Counted from the stretch's first letter, positions 1 through 8,700 are shown. The stretch is DNA of 20,927 nt from Coriobacteriaceae bacterium (GCA_015062635.1 SUUF01000030.1:1-20927); one strand, 5' to 3'. Notes: generated from the sequence alone by a model not told the origin. Made by a program: numbers and translations.

Positions 1-1232
1 TCGGTCGCGACCTTGGACTCGAAGTTCTTGATGAAATCGGCAGCGCGCAGGCCGAGCTCGTGGGTGCGGCCGTCGATGTCCTTCTGCCAGGCTTCGACTT
101 CGGCCTTGATGTCCTTATGGCACTTCGAGCAATCGTTCTTGATGAGCTCCTCGTTCTCGAGCGGGCTGCTCCAATAGTGGCTATGGTAGGCCTCGCCGTC
201 CTCGTCAACTTCGACGGCCATGTGGCAATCGCTGCAGTCGTAGCCGAGGTTCGTCATGTGGTTGCCCTCGCCGCCGTAGCAGAACTCGTATTCCGCGTGG
301 CGCACAGCCAGCATCTTCGCGCCGGTGCTCGCATAGGTCCAGTCGGCGAAATCATATTCATCGTAGAACTTCATCGCGTTATCCGGGGTCATCGAATCGA
401 GGCCGCCGTAGTACGGGCTCGTCGGCTCGCCGTCCTTGTCCCAGGTGGCGTCCATCGAGTAATCGCAGTGGCACTGCCCGCATACCTGGCCTTCCTTGGA
501 CGCCTTGTCGACATCCTCGCCCATCGAGCGGATCCAATCCTGGCGCAGCGGACGCAATTCGGCCGGATTGTCGCTCTGATGGCAGTTCTGGCAGGTGATG
601 TTGTCGTTGTACTTGGCGATCGTCTCCATGAAGGGATCGGTCCACGCGATCTGCGCCGCCACCTTGACGCCTTCAGCATCCGTGTAGCCCTGGACGTCGT
701 TCAGGAACTGCGCGGACTTGCAGGTGATGCACTGGGCCTTGCTCTTCTCGCTGATACGCCCGTTCGTGCGGTTGCTCCAGAGCGCATAGGTATGGCCGGC
801 CGGCTCGGTGTAGTACTTCGCGTACCCGTAGCCTTTGCCCAGGATCTTGATCTCGGGGTTCACCTCGAGGTAGTCGAGCTTGTTGTCGGGATTGTCGGCG
901 TCGTATTTCGTATACTCGGCATACTCGTCCACATGGGGCGTGGTGGTATCCGGGTTCTCCGCCGTCTTCTCGCTGTACTCCGGCTGCGGTGGGACGTTCT
1001 TGTTATTGTCCAGATACGTGCGGTACTGGTTCGGATAGATCTCGCCCCACGATTCCGCGCTGACCACGCCGAACTCATCGGCATCGGGAACCGTGGCGGG
1101 CGCCACCCGCTCCGGGGTGGGATTGCCCGGGTTCGCCTTCGGGGCACATGCGGTGATCGCAACCATGGCCACCACCACGGCAAGCACCATCACCCATACG
1201 AACAGCTTGCGTCTCTTGGCTTTCGTCTCCAT
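1..1232 (-). CDS. nrfA: Ammonia-forming cytochrome c nitrite reductase NrfA (C-terminus cut off by window edge)
   Basis: NrfA reduces nitrite to ammonium with six electrons on the outer face of the membrane. The 411 codons present contain the whole heme set: the active-site heme motif CITCK (168-172, lysine as axial ligand) and four CxxCH motifs at 214, 251, 333 and 368. CDY at 256-258 and VRH at 310-312 align with the catalytic Tyr and His of the E. coli enzyme. Arg155 is the probable catalytic Arg. The N-terminus is a basic, hydrophobic lipoprotein signal ending ITAC (Cys29), so the enzyme is probably membrane-tethered. The start at 1232 has an AGGAGG ribosome site just upstream. Arg311 stands where calcium-dependent NrfA has Gln, which suggests the arginine-type, calcium-independent class. 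The usual partner nrfH is not next to it on the visible side; it could lie beyond position 1. Confidence 0.95.
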   Translation of the reverse strand, partial: METKAKRRKLFVWVMVLAVVVAMVAITACAPKANPGNPTPERVAPATVPDADEFGVVSAESWGEIYPNQYRTYLDNNKNVPPQPEYSEKTAENPDTTTPHVDEYAEYTKYDADNPDNKLDYLEVNPEIKILGKGYGYAKYYTEPAGHTYALWSNRTNGRISEKSKAQCITCKSAQFLNDVQGYTDAEGVKVAAQIAWTDPFMETIAKYNDNITCQNCHQSDNPAELRPLRQDWIRSMGEDVDKASKEGQVCGQCHCDYSMDATWDKDGEPTSPYYGGLDSMTPDNAMKFYDEYDFADWTYASTGAKMLAVRHAEYEFCYGGEGNHMTNLGYDCSDCHMAVEVDEDGEAYHSHYWSSPLENEELIKNDCSKCHKDIKAEVEAWQKDIDGRTHELGLRAADFIKNFESKVAT

Positions 1233-1300
1233 AGCCCGCCTCCTCCTGCGCGCATTCCACTAGCATCACCATACCCTCCGGCTTTCTTCCCGTGAAGGTA

Positions 1301-1378
1301 CAATCGATTGCAAGCATTTGGATATACCCAGGTCAGTGGACATTTTTGGGGACAATATCACAGCCACGGCGGGGACAA
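1301..1378. promoter_or_regulatory. nrfA upstream region with palindrome and repeated GGGGACAA boxes
   Basis: The 186-bp gap between the Crp/Fnr gene and nrfA must hold the nrfA promoter if the two are not co-transcribed. It contains the perfect 10-bp palindrome CAATCGATTG at 1301-1310, about 70 nt before the nrfA start. It also has GGGGACAA twice (1348-1355 and 1371-1378, 23 nt apart), preceded by a related GTGGACA at 1336. The palindrome could be an operator for the adjacent Crp/Fnr protein, but I cannot match it to a known consensus. No convincing -35/-10 pair was identified. Confidence 0.35.
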
Positions 1379-1418
1379 TCGACCTCGCTCGACGGTCCAG
1401 CCCGCGGATACCGCTCCC

Positions 1419-2117
1419 CTAACGCCCCGTGTCGTTCAGGATGAAATGGCTGCGTTTCGTCACGATGAGGCCGTCGCGTTGCATGCGGGAAAGCTCGGCA
1501 GACAACGCCGACCGGTCGACCCCCAGGTAATCGGCCAGCTGCTGCCGGTTGAAGGGGATATCGAACTCGTTCGACCCCGCTTGCGCCGCCGCAGAAGACA
1601 AATACAGTAGCACCTTCCCCCGAATGCTCTTGGGCGTGGAATGGAAGATGCGGCGCTCGAGCTCGAGATTCTTCCGGGCGGCGATGAGGTTCAGGTTGCG
1701 CCCGATCTGGCTGTGATGGGCGCATGCACGCGGACAGGTGGTCATGATCTTCGCGGTATCCAGGAAGAGCACGGTCGTAGGCTCCTCGGCCACCACGTCC
1801 ACCATCAACGGCTCGTCGGGGATGATGGCGTAGGTCTCGGCGAACACCTGCCCCGCGTCCGAGAAGCCGACGACGCTCACGTTGCCCCACACGTCCACGC
1901 TCTCGATGCGCACCCGCCCCTCGAGCACGAGCCCAAGCGACCGGGTGACGTCACCCATATGGAATACGTATTCACCAGCCTGGTAGGAGCGCTCGCGCGC
2001 ATCGAGGCAACCCAGCATCATCTGGGCTTCCTGCTGGCCAATTTCCCGGAACAGGAGCGTATGAGAAAGGAAAGCTGTCGATTCCACGAGGTCCCACCCA
2101 CCAAACCATAATCCCAT
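1419..2117 (-). CDS. Crp/Fnr-family transcriptional regulator (HcpR-like by context)
   Basis: This is a 232-aa one-component regulator. Residues about 20-130 form a cyclic-nucleotide-binding-type beta barrel (including GEYVFHMGD and LVLEGRVRIESV). A long dimerisation helix follows, then a C-terminal winged helix-turn-helix around NRQQLADYLGVDRSALSAEL. The stretch from TCPRACAHH to the HTH resembles Crp/Fnr proteins of anaerobic Clostridia and Coriobacteriia. There is no FNR-type N-terminal cysteine cluster. It is divergent from hcp and upstream of nrfA, the position held in many anaerobes by HcpR, the NO/nitrite-responsive regulator of hcp; that role is inferred from position only. The ATG at 2117 has a weak AAGG upstream. 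A GTG ten codons later, behind a G-rich stretch, is a plausible alternative start. Confidence 0.88.
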   Translation of the reverse strand: MGLWFGGWDLVESTAFLSHTLLFREIGQQEAQMMLGCLDARERSYQAGEYVFHMGDVTRSLGLVLEGRVRIESVDVWGNVSVVGFSDAGQVFAETYAIIPDEPLMVDVVAEEPTTVLFLDTAKIMTTCPRACAHHSQIGRNLNLIAARKNLELERRIFHSTPKSIRGKVLLYLSSAAAQAGSNEFDIPFNRQQLADYLGVDRSALSAELSRMQRDGLIVTKRSHFILNDTGR

Positions 2118-2364
2118 CTACTATTGACCTTACCCTATCGGTTTTCAGGCGCACAGTTGCAATCCGACTCCATCTTCCCAGGTCACTTGTCTGAGGCAGC
2201 GGAAAGATGCGCATTCCGCAGCACCTGTGCCAAGGCGCCCGACGCGCATCTCATCAGAAAAACGCCCTTCTCCGTTGGCCTGACAACATACTTTTTCGCT
2301 CTTCCCCCCTACGATGCATGCTAGGCGGCACGGTGCCGCATCAGGACATGCAGGAGGAGGAACC
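2118..2364. promoter_or_regulatory. Divergent intergenic region between the Crp/Fnr gene and hcp
   Basis: This 247-bp region must contain outward promoters for both genes. GTTGGCCTGACAAC at about 2274-2287 is a short inverted repeat (GTTG/CAAC) that could be part of an operator. A TACGAT -10-like hexamer lies at 2310-2315 upstream of hcp, without a well-spaced -35. The hcp ribosome site AGGAGGAGG is at 2352-2360. I found no coding signal here. Confidence 0.3.
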
Positions 2365-3948
2365 ATGGACGAGAAGATGTTCTGCTTCCAATGCGAGCAG
2401 ACCGCCGGATGCACGGCATGCACCGGCAAGAAAGGCGTATGCGGCAAGCCGTTGGATGTGGCAATCGAGCAAGACATGCTTACCGGCGAGCTCGTAGCGC
2501 TCGCGCGCACGTGCCAAGCCGCAGACGCGGTGGGCGCACGCACCTATGAGCTGACCGTCGATGCCCTGTTCGCAACCGTCACGAACGTCGACTTCGACCG
2601 CGCCGACGTCAAGCGCCTCTCGGGGGCCGTGCGCGAAGAGGCCCGCAACGTTGCCGCCACCGCCGGCATCGCAGCAGAAAAGCCTTACGACATGATGCAG
2701 ATGTGGACGGCAGATGAGGACATCCGCTCGCTGAAGTCGCTCGTCCTGTTCGGCATCCGCGGCATGGCGGCATACGCCTACCACGCGCGCATGCTCGGGA
2801 AGCGCGACGAAGCCGTCGATGCGTTCTTCCTGGAGTCCTTGGCAGCGCTCGCGGAACCGGGCAGCGTGGAGTCCCTGCTGCCCCGGGTGTTGAAGGTGGG
2901 CGAGGTGAACCTTGCCTGCATGGCGATGCTTGACGCGGCGAACACCGGAGCCTACGGCACGCCCGAGCCGACGCAGGTGGCCATGGACATCGAACCCGGC
3001 CCGTTCATCGTGGTGAGCGGCCACGACCTGTACGACCTCCAGCTGCTGCTCGAGCAAACCGCTGGACGTGGCATGAACGTGTACACGCACGGCGAGATGC
3101 TGCCGGCGCATGCCTATCCGGAGCTGAAACGATTCCCCCACCTGAAAGGCAACTTCGGCACCGCCTGGCAAAACCAGCAACGGGAGTTCGCGAACCTTCC
3201 CGCCCCCATCTTGTTCACCACGAACTGCCTGATGCCCCCGAAGGCGAGCTATGCGGACCGCGTGTTCTCGTGCGGCATGGTCGCCTATCCGGGCATCGAG
3301 CATATCGACGAGCAGAAGGATTTCAGCCCGGTCATCGCCAAGGCAATCGAGCTGGGCGGATACGGGGAGCGCAAGGAATTCACCGGCATCAACGGCGGAA
3401 GCGCCCTCACCACCGGATTCGCCCGCGGGACCGTCCTGGGAGTTGCGGACACCGTCGTGAAGGCGGTGAAGGAAGGCGCCATCCGGCACTTTTTCCTCGT
3501 GGGCGGCTGCGATGGCGCGCGCCCGGGACGCAATTACTATACCGAGTTCGTGAAGGCGACACCCGACGACACCATCGTGCTCACCCTCGCCTGCGGAAAA
3601 TACCGTTTCAATGACCTCGACTTGGGCACCATCGGCGGATTGCCGCGCCTGATGGACGTGGGCCAATGCAACGATGCCTACAGCGCTATCCAGATTGCCG
3701 TGGCGCTCGCCGATGCCTTCGGTTGCAGCGTCAACGACCTGCCGCTTTCCATGGTGCTGTCGTGGTACGAGCAGAAAGCCGTGTGCATCCTGCTCACCTT
3801 GCTGCACCTGGGCATCAAGAACATCAAGCTCGGGCCGACGATACCTGCATTCATCAGCCCGAACGTCTTGAGTGTGCTGGTGGAAAACTACGGCATCGCC
3901 CCCATCACCACCCCCGAGGCGGACCTCGCCGAGATGCTGGGCGCATAG
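2365..3948 (+). CDS. hcp: Hydroxylamine reductase / hybrid cluster protein Hcp
   Basis: Hcp is a cytoplasmic iron-sulfur enzyme first described as a hydroxylamine reductase and now regarded mainly as an NO reductase protecting against nitrosative stress. The 527-aa protein has the N-terminal cubane cysteines Cys7, Cys10, Cys19 and Cys26. All hybrid-cluster ligands expected from the family are visible: His220, Glu244, Cys288, Cys382 (in GGCDGARPG), Cys410 (in ACGKYRF), Cys435 (in GQCNDAY), and Glu469 and Lys471 (in WYEQKA). An additional Cys16 lies inside the N-terminal cluster loop. I chose the ATG at 2365 rather than an upstream in-frame ATG because AGGAGGAGG precedes it and family homology begins there. 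It lies next to a Crp/Fnr regulator and near nrfA, fitting removal of NO or hydroxylamine made during nitrite reduction. Confidence 0.96.
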   Translation: MDEKMFCFQCEQTAGCTACTGKKGVCGKPLDVAIEQDMLTGELVALARTCQAADAVGARTYELTVDALFATVTNVDFDRADVKRLSGAVREEARNVAATAGIAAEKPYDMMQMWTADEDIRSLKSLVLFGIRGMAAYAYHARMLGKRDEAVDAFFLESLAALAEPGSVESLLPRVLKVGEVNLACMAMLDAANTGAYGTPEPTQVAMDIEPGPFIVVSGHDLYDLQLLLEQTAGRGMNVYTHGEMLPAHAYPELKRFPHLKGNFGTAWQNQQREFANLPAPILFTTNCLMPPKASYADRVFSCGMVAYPGIEHIDEQKDFSPVIAKAIELGGYGERKEFTGINGGSALTTGFARGTVLGVADTVVKAVKEGAIRHFFLVGGCDGARPGRNYYTEFVKATPDDTIVLTLACGKYRFNDLDLGTIGGLPRLMDVGQCNDAYSAIQIAVALADAFGCSVNDLPLSMVLSWYEQKAVCILLTLLHLGIKNIKLGPTIPAFISPNVLSVLVENYGIAPITTPEADLAEMLGA

Positions 3949-3972
3949 CGCGGCAACCCGAATGATTTCCGG

Positions 3973-3992
3973 CGGCCACCGCATGGTGGCCG
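3973..3992 (+). other. Strong hairpin between hcp and the MocR gene
   Basis: CGGCCACC and GGTGGCCG form a perfect 8-bp stem around the loop GCAT. It starts 24 nt after the hcp stop and ends 17 nt before the MocR start, just ahead of that gene's ribosome site. No T-run follows, so it is not a classical terminator. An mRNA-stability or attenuation element that lowers the downstream gene relative to hcp is a reasonable guess. Confidence 0.6.
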
Positions 3993-4009
3993 TCCAGGGA
4001 GGACGCAGC

Positions 4010-5395
4010 ATGATCGTCATCGACCGACACGACTCCACCCCGTTCTACCGGCAAATCCACCGGCAGGTGGTCGAGAGCATCCAAGCCGGCATCTACCGCG
4101 CAGATGACCGGCTTCCCTCCATCCGCACCTTCGCCCAGGATCTGGGCGTTTCCCGCAACACGGTCGAGCAAGCCTACCTCATGCTTACGGAGGAGGGCTT
4201 CGTCCGGGCACGACAGGGAAGCGGCTACTACATCAACGCCGCCCAGATGGCGCCCATCGCCAACCGGACATCGCATCCCGCCGTCGAAGATGCGCGCAGG
4301 GAATTATCCGAGTTCGAGACGGCGCGGGCCCAGGAACGAGAGATACGCTTCGATTTCTCGCCCGACGCCATGGATTCCGAGATGTTTCCCTACTACCGTT
4401 GGGCGAAGATCTCACGCGAGGTGATGCTCGACCATGGACGCGGCGGGATATGCGAGCCCCTCGACCCGCGCGGCTTGCCGGCGCTCCGCGAGCAAATCGC
4501 CCGCTATCTGGGGAAGGAACGGGGCATCGTGGCCGATGCCGGTCAGATAGCCGTCTTCCCGTCCACCCGCCATGCCGTCGCCTCGGCCATCGCGCTCCTG
4601 GACCACGATGCAACGCGCATCATGGTCGACCGCCTGAACCACCCCGTCATCATGGCGGGCATCGTCGATGCGAAGCCGGATGCCACCCCGCAGGCGGTGG
4701 ACTTCCCATTCGCCAGCGAGCTGCCCGAGGCGCATCCCGAACCTCACGGGAAACGGGTTTTGTTCTGCGCGCCTCCCGATTCGCGCGTCGAGCCCGACGA
4801 CCGGAAACAGTTGGTGGAATGGGCACATCGATCGAACACGATCCTGTTCGAGAATGCACGGGGCAACGAATTCCGCTCGAGCGGCTCGCAGCTTCCCCCG
4901 CTGCATGCCCTCGACGATGGCAGCAGCGTCATCACGCTCGCGTCATTCGCAAATTCGCTTGCACCCTCGCTGGACATCGCGTATCTCGTGCTCCCGCCAA
5001 AGATGATGATAGCGTGGTTGAAGAAGGGACGACAGGAAGGCGATGCGCTGAACTGGCAGACGCAGAGCACCTTGGCTGAATTCATGGCCCAAGGCTTATG
5101 GTATAGCCACCTCCGCCGCCTTCAAACCCATTTCCGCCGCAAGCGCGACATCCTCGTTGCAGCCATCGACCGCAGCTTAGGCGATTCAGTCGAAATGATG
5201 GCTTATGACCAGGGAACCCACATCCTGCTGGCCTCAAAAGACGGACGAGCGGCATCTGAGCTGATCGCACTCGCGGAAACGCACAACGTACGCATCTACC
5301 CGGCCGATGGAAACCAAGTGCTCATAGGCTATTCCGGCATCCCCCTTGCCGACATCGATTCCGGCATACGCGAACTCGCCCGCGCCTGGCGGTAG
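4010..5395 (+). CDS. MocR/GntR-type regulator with degenerate aminotransferase domain
   Basis: This is a 461-aa protein. Residues 1-75 form a GntR winged helix-turn-helix (DRLPSIRTFAQDLGVSRNT, then GFVRARQGSGYYIN). A linker and a fold-type I aminotransferase-like domain (about 125-460) follow. In MocR proteins that domain binds PLP through a lysine in a SFSK-type motif. Here the aligned stretch is ASFANSLAPSLDIAY, with Asn315 in place of the lysine. The usual EDDYDSEFRY reads ENARGNEFRS (281-290), so the Asp and Tyr cofactor contacts are gone too. The domain probably cannot form an internal aldimine and may sense another ligand. ATG at 4010 is chosen for its AGGGAGGA ribosome site and the start of homology. 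It lies 61 nt after hcp on the same strand, so co-transcription is likely. Its targets are unknown. Confidence 0.9.
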   Translation: MIVIDRHDSTPFYRQIHRQVVESIQAGIYRADDRLPSIRTFAQDLGVSRNTVEQAYLMLTEEGFVRARQGSGYYINAAQMAPIANRTSHPAVEDARRELSEFETARAQEREIRFDFSPDAMDSEMFPYYRWAKISREVMLDHGRGGICEPLDPRGLPALREQIARYLGKERGIVADAGQIAVFPSTRHAVASAIALLDHDATRIMVDRLNHPVIMAGIVDAKPDATPQAVDFPFASELPEAHPEPHGKRVLFCAPPDSRVEPDDRKQLVEWAHRSNTILFENARGNEFRSSGSQLPPLHALDDGSSVITLASFANSLAPSLDIAYLVLPPKMMIAWLKKGRQEGDALNWQTQSTLAEFMAQGLWYSHLRRLQTHFRRKRDILVAAIDRSLGDSVEMMAYDQGTHILLASKDGRAASELIALAETHNVRIYPADGNQVLIGYSGIPLADIDSGIRELARAWR

Positions 5396-5457
5396 CGACG
5401 ACGACGAACCGGCCAAAAGGGGCTGCCCCGATGTCACGTCGATCGCGTGCGACGCAC

Positions 5458-5488
5458 ATGACAAAGTCACCGGAGGGGTTTGTCACAT
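5458..5488. repeat. Palindromic element, left copy
   Basis: This is a single copy of the element found twice at 12346-12437. The shared core is 27 bp: TGACAAA, then GTCACCGGAGGGG, then TTTGTCA. The two 7-bp arms are perfectly complementary. Outside the core this copy diverges from the right-hand copies, which extend the stem to 10 bp. Confidence 0.85.
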
Positions 5489-5537
5489 CCGCCTGCCACC
5501 CTGCGACATGAACGGGTAAGCTAACAACGTCTTACAC

Positions 5538-5635
5538 GGAGACGGATGGAGCCCTGGTGGGTCCCGCGGCCTTCAAAGCCGTTGCGAGGCGCGCAGAACG
5601 TCTTGGGTGTGTTCGATTCGCACACGTCTCCGCCA
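5538..5635 (+). tRNA. selC: tRNA-Sec (anticodon UCA)
   Basis: This is the selenocysteine tRNA, which reads UGA at SECIS-marked codons. It is 98 nt long. The acceptor strands GGAGACG (5538-5544) and CGTCTCC (5625-5631) pair perfectly, followed by G and an encoded CCA. The anticodon loop CTTCAAA (5571-5577) carries TCA at 5573-5575 on a GCGGC/GCCGT stem. A long variable arm has the AGGCG/CGTCT stem. The T arm is GTGTG, TTCGATT, CGCAC. The long variable arm, UCA anticodon and extended acceptor/T stack are diagnostic. The eighth acceptor position is a G-A opposition, slightly irregular. It implies selenoproteins and selA/selB/selD elsewhere in the genome; I see no selenoprotein gene in this window. 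Confidence 0.95.
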
Positions 5636-5650
5636 ACTTCCCATGCCACA

Positions 5651-5699
5651 CCCGGCGCGGCCGGGAGCTACGCCATCCGAAGGATGCACGGGCGCACGA
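5651..5699. repeat. Copy of the adhesin 3' end (remnant)
   Basis: These 49 bp match 5708-5757 at roughly four bases in five. Both copies have CCCGGCGCGGCCGG followed by CTACGCCATCCGA and end in GCACGA. Read on the minus strand, this copy ends with ...RMA and a TAG stop, exactly like the adhesin, but no LPXTG motif or gene body precedes it. It also forms the hairpin CCCGGC-GCG-GCCGGG. It looks like the leftover tail of a second, lost surface-protein gene, or a local duplication. Confidence 0.7.
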
Positions 5700-5707
5700 A
5701 CACGGAA

Positions 5708-5757
5708 CCCGGCGCGGCCGGAATGCTACGCCATCCGACGGGTGCGCAGGAGCACGA
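5708..5757. repeat. Second copy of the 3'-end repeat, containing the adhesin stop codon
   Basis: This is the partner of 5651-5699. It covers the last codons of the adhesin (ending RTRRMA), its stop at 5726-5728 and a 5-bp GC hairpin just after. That hairpin has no following T-run on the minus strand, so it is not an obvious intrinsic terminator. Confidence 0.7.
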
Positions 5758-8700
5758 GCGCAGAACCCGCCACCAACACGAGCCCCAGGAGGTACAGCGG
5801 CAGCGTGCCCGAACCGCCCGTGGAGGGCAGCTCCACACCGGCGGTGTTCGTCACCACCACGAGGTAAGGCGCGGTGGCCGTGCCATCGCCTGCGGCAGTC
5901 CGGGGCTCGCCTGCATCGGCATCGGGCTGGATCCAGGTCACGCCCTCGGCGGTCACGTTCACCGTCACGGCTTCCGGCAACGGGTTGTAGCCAGCAGGGG
6001 CGTTGCTCTCCACCAAGTGATAGGTGCCCATGGGGATGCTGTGCACCGTGACGTCCTGAAGCGCCAACAGGCCATCCGCGCCAGAAACCAGCCCGCTCAT
6101 CAGGGGCGTTTCCTGCCGTTCGCCATCCACCACCGGGTACAGGTCGAACTCGGCGCCCAAAAGCGCGGAATGCTCGGGATCTGCCGCATCGACCTTCTTG
6201 AAGCTCACCATCTTCATCTTGCCGTTGAAGATGCGGATCGTGTAGGTGACAAGCCCTGTCTCGGCATCCGTGCTCGCCGTGAGCCAGCTCTCGTACCCCT
6301 CGGTGTTAATGGAAACACGGCCATCCTGCCCGATGGTGAAGCACAGATCCATGCCCAAGAGGTCGTAATTCTCGGGCGCCAGGGCCTCACGCAGGTAGTA
6401 CGTCCCCCGCGGCACGTTCTCCAACGTGATGTCGTTCAGGACGCCATCCGCGCCGGACACCATATCCCCGAAGCCTTCCATCGGCAGATAGTCGGGGCGC
6501 GGCTTGCCGTCGCTACCGGTAACCTGCAGGTACAGCGCGAAATGCGCACCTTCAAGCGGCGTATTCGTGGAGGCGTCCAACTTCACCGCGCGCAAGGCGT
6601 TGGTGCGGTTCTTGATCGTGATGGTGGCTGCCATCAAATCATCCGCTTCATGGTTCTGGAGCGAGTAGTACTGCGCATCCACGCCGGAAACGCTCACGTC
6701 ATAGCCTTCACCCACGGTGATCGTCATCGGCTTGTCGAGCGCCGCATATCCCTTGGGCGTGGCAATTTCGGTAAACGTATAGATGCCCGGCTTGAGGTAG
6801 GCGGTCGTGATGAGGCCGTTGGCCTTCGACGTGTACGACTTGGCCGCGACATTCAAGCCATCTTCGTCGGTGAGCGTGAACGTCGCATCAGCCAGCGGCT
6901 TCCCCGCCCAATCGGTCTTATAGAGCGCGATGCCCGGCCGGGAATTCGTCACAACGTCCGTGCGCACGTTCTCGTTGGCGGTCGTCTGCTCACCAGGCTG
7001 GTACATCACTGTATACTCGAAGCCATCCTGATGGGTGCCGCCGATAGGCGTGCCGCCGATTTCAAGCGTTCCGTCCGGCTCGATGGGGGCAACGACGAAA
7101 CCATCCCCGCCGGTCACCTTGCCGTCATCGTCAACCGTATACTCGCCGGAAAGCGTCACCTCGCGCACCACGAAATGGTCGAAGGTCGTCCCGATTTGCT
7201 GCAGGTTGTCGAAGAAGTAGTAGAGGGAGGTGCTCGGAGCCGCCAGCTCACGCACGCTGCCGTCGAGCAACGTCAAGGTTCCATTGCTTTCCGTGTACAC
7301 CGCGAAGTAGATGCTGTCATGCGACGCCATGAAGTCGGCGTCCGTCCAAACCTTATCGACCGTCAGGCCCCAGCCCTTCTGGTTGCGCACCTGGATGGCG
7401 GGGTCTTCCTCGGTTTCAGAAGCCGGAATGGCCATCGTGCCGCTGATGGGGTTGGTGCCGTACATGTCCTCTTTGTCATTGTCGACCCGCGTGTAACCGT
7501 CCTCCAAGCGCAGCGTGTAGCCCTTCGGGATCTCGTCGATGCGCTCTTCCACCTTGTACATCGTGCCGGCCACGAGGTCGCGGACCTCCACGGTGTATCC
7601 GGCGGGAATACGCGAGATGGAGCCATTCGACGAGGTCACGAAGATGATTGATTCCTTCTCGGCAGCCGACATCTCCGCCATGTGCGCAACCAGATCCGCG
7701 TAGTCGGTGTAATCCAGGGAAATGAAGCTCTGGCTTGAAATATCCCATTCGCAATAGTAACCATTCGGGTCCTTCACGAAATAGGGATACTCGTTCGCAA
7801 GCGAAAGGCTGTTCGCATCCGCGTTCTCGTTGCCCAGGTACAAGCGGAACCTGAAGGCCGTCTGGTCGTCGGGATACTGCAGCTCGTTCAAGCCCGTCTC
7901 GTCGTAGAGCTTCTTCGTGATGGACAGCGTGCGCATCGCGCCATCGCGCACGTGGTTGTCGAACTTCACGGCCGGCCGTTCGTGCGTCGTCTTACCCGTG
8001 CCCTCAGCATCGGTCGCATAATCCTTGCGCTCGCCTTCTGCGCTCGTCTCGATAGCTGCATCCGAACTGTTAACCGTCACCGCATTGTACACATTGGGGT
8101 TCACGCCGCATTCCACCACACGGTAAACCGGGGCATTATAGGGCTCGACAGTCAGGGCATTATCGGGCAGGGCGACTTCGGCGGCTTCGCCGGGCTTCAG
8201 GAAGAAGACGTGCTTGTACGGCGTCGTGCACCCCGCCGGGGTGAACTCCTCGGCATATTCCACCTTGCGACTCTTCGAACCCTGGTAGACGACCAAGTCC
8301 GATTCGCCTGGATTATGGCCAAGCAGAACCCAATTTTTGTCGCTCGGGATGCTGCGGTCCTGGTACCAGATCTGATACGGGAACTTGATCAGGCTGTTCG
8401 ATTCGCTATCGGCACCCGAAAGCTCCTTGCTCAGGATGAAAGAACCTTCCTTCACGGACGCTAGGTTGAAGCGCATGTGCAGGTTCGAGGCGCCGGCGCC
8501 GCGCTCCATGTAGAACATCGTCATGGTATGCGTGGTGAAATCCTTGAATATCGGGCTGAAGCTTCCCGTTGCCTCGTCGTACTCGAAATACTCGCCCAGG
8601 AACTCATTGAGCTCGTCTGCCGACGGATTCGCGCCTCCGTGCTCTGCCTGATAGCGCTTCGTGAAGTTGTCGGTGAATACAGCGAGCAGCGTCGTGTGGA

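Larger units (their letters stand above)
5396..5725. other. Intergenic block holding selC and repeats
   Basis: No protein gene is visible. The block contains one copy of a palindromic element (5458-5488), the selenocysteine tRNA (5538-5635) and a copy of the adhesin gene's 3' end (5651-5699). I could not identify a convincing promoter for selC. Confidence 0.7.

Noticed and set aside
1336..1378. A possible insertion-sequence end (GTGGACA / GGGGACAA)
   Set aside because: No transposase, paired terminal repeat or target duplication is visible. The boxes are kept only as a regulatory candidate.
2341..4038. A 565-codon minus-strand open frame opposite hcp
   Set aside because: Hcp on the plus strand has every cluster ligand and a strong ribosome site. 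The opposite frame shows no family.
5546..7651. A 701-codon plus-strand open frame (and others on the same strand to 12172) opposite the adhesin
   Set aside because: These are antisense shadows of the adhesin; the first also runs through selC. No motifs or ribosome sites were seen.
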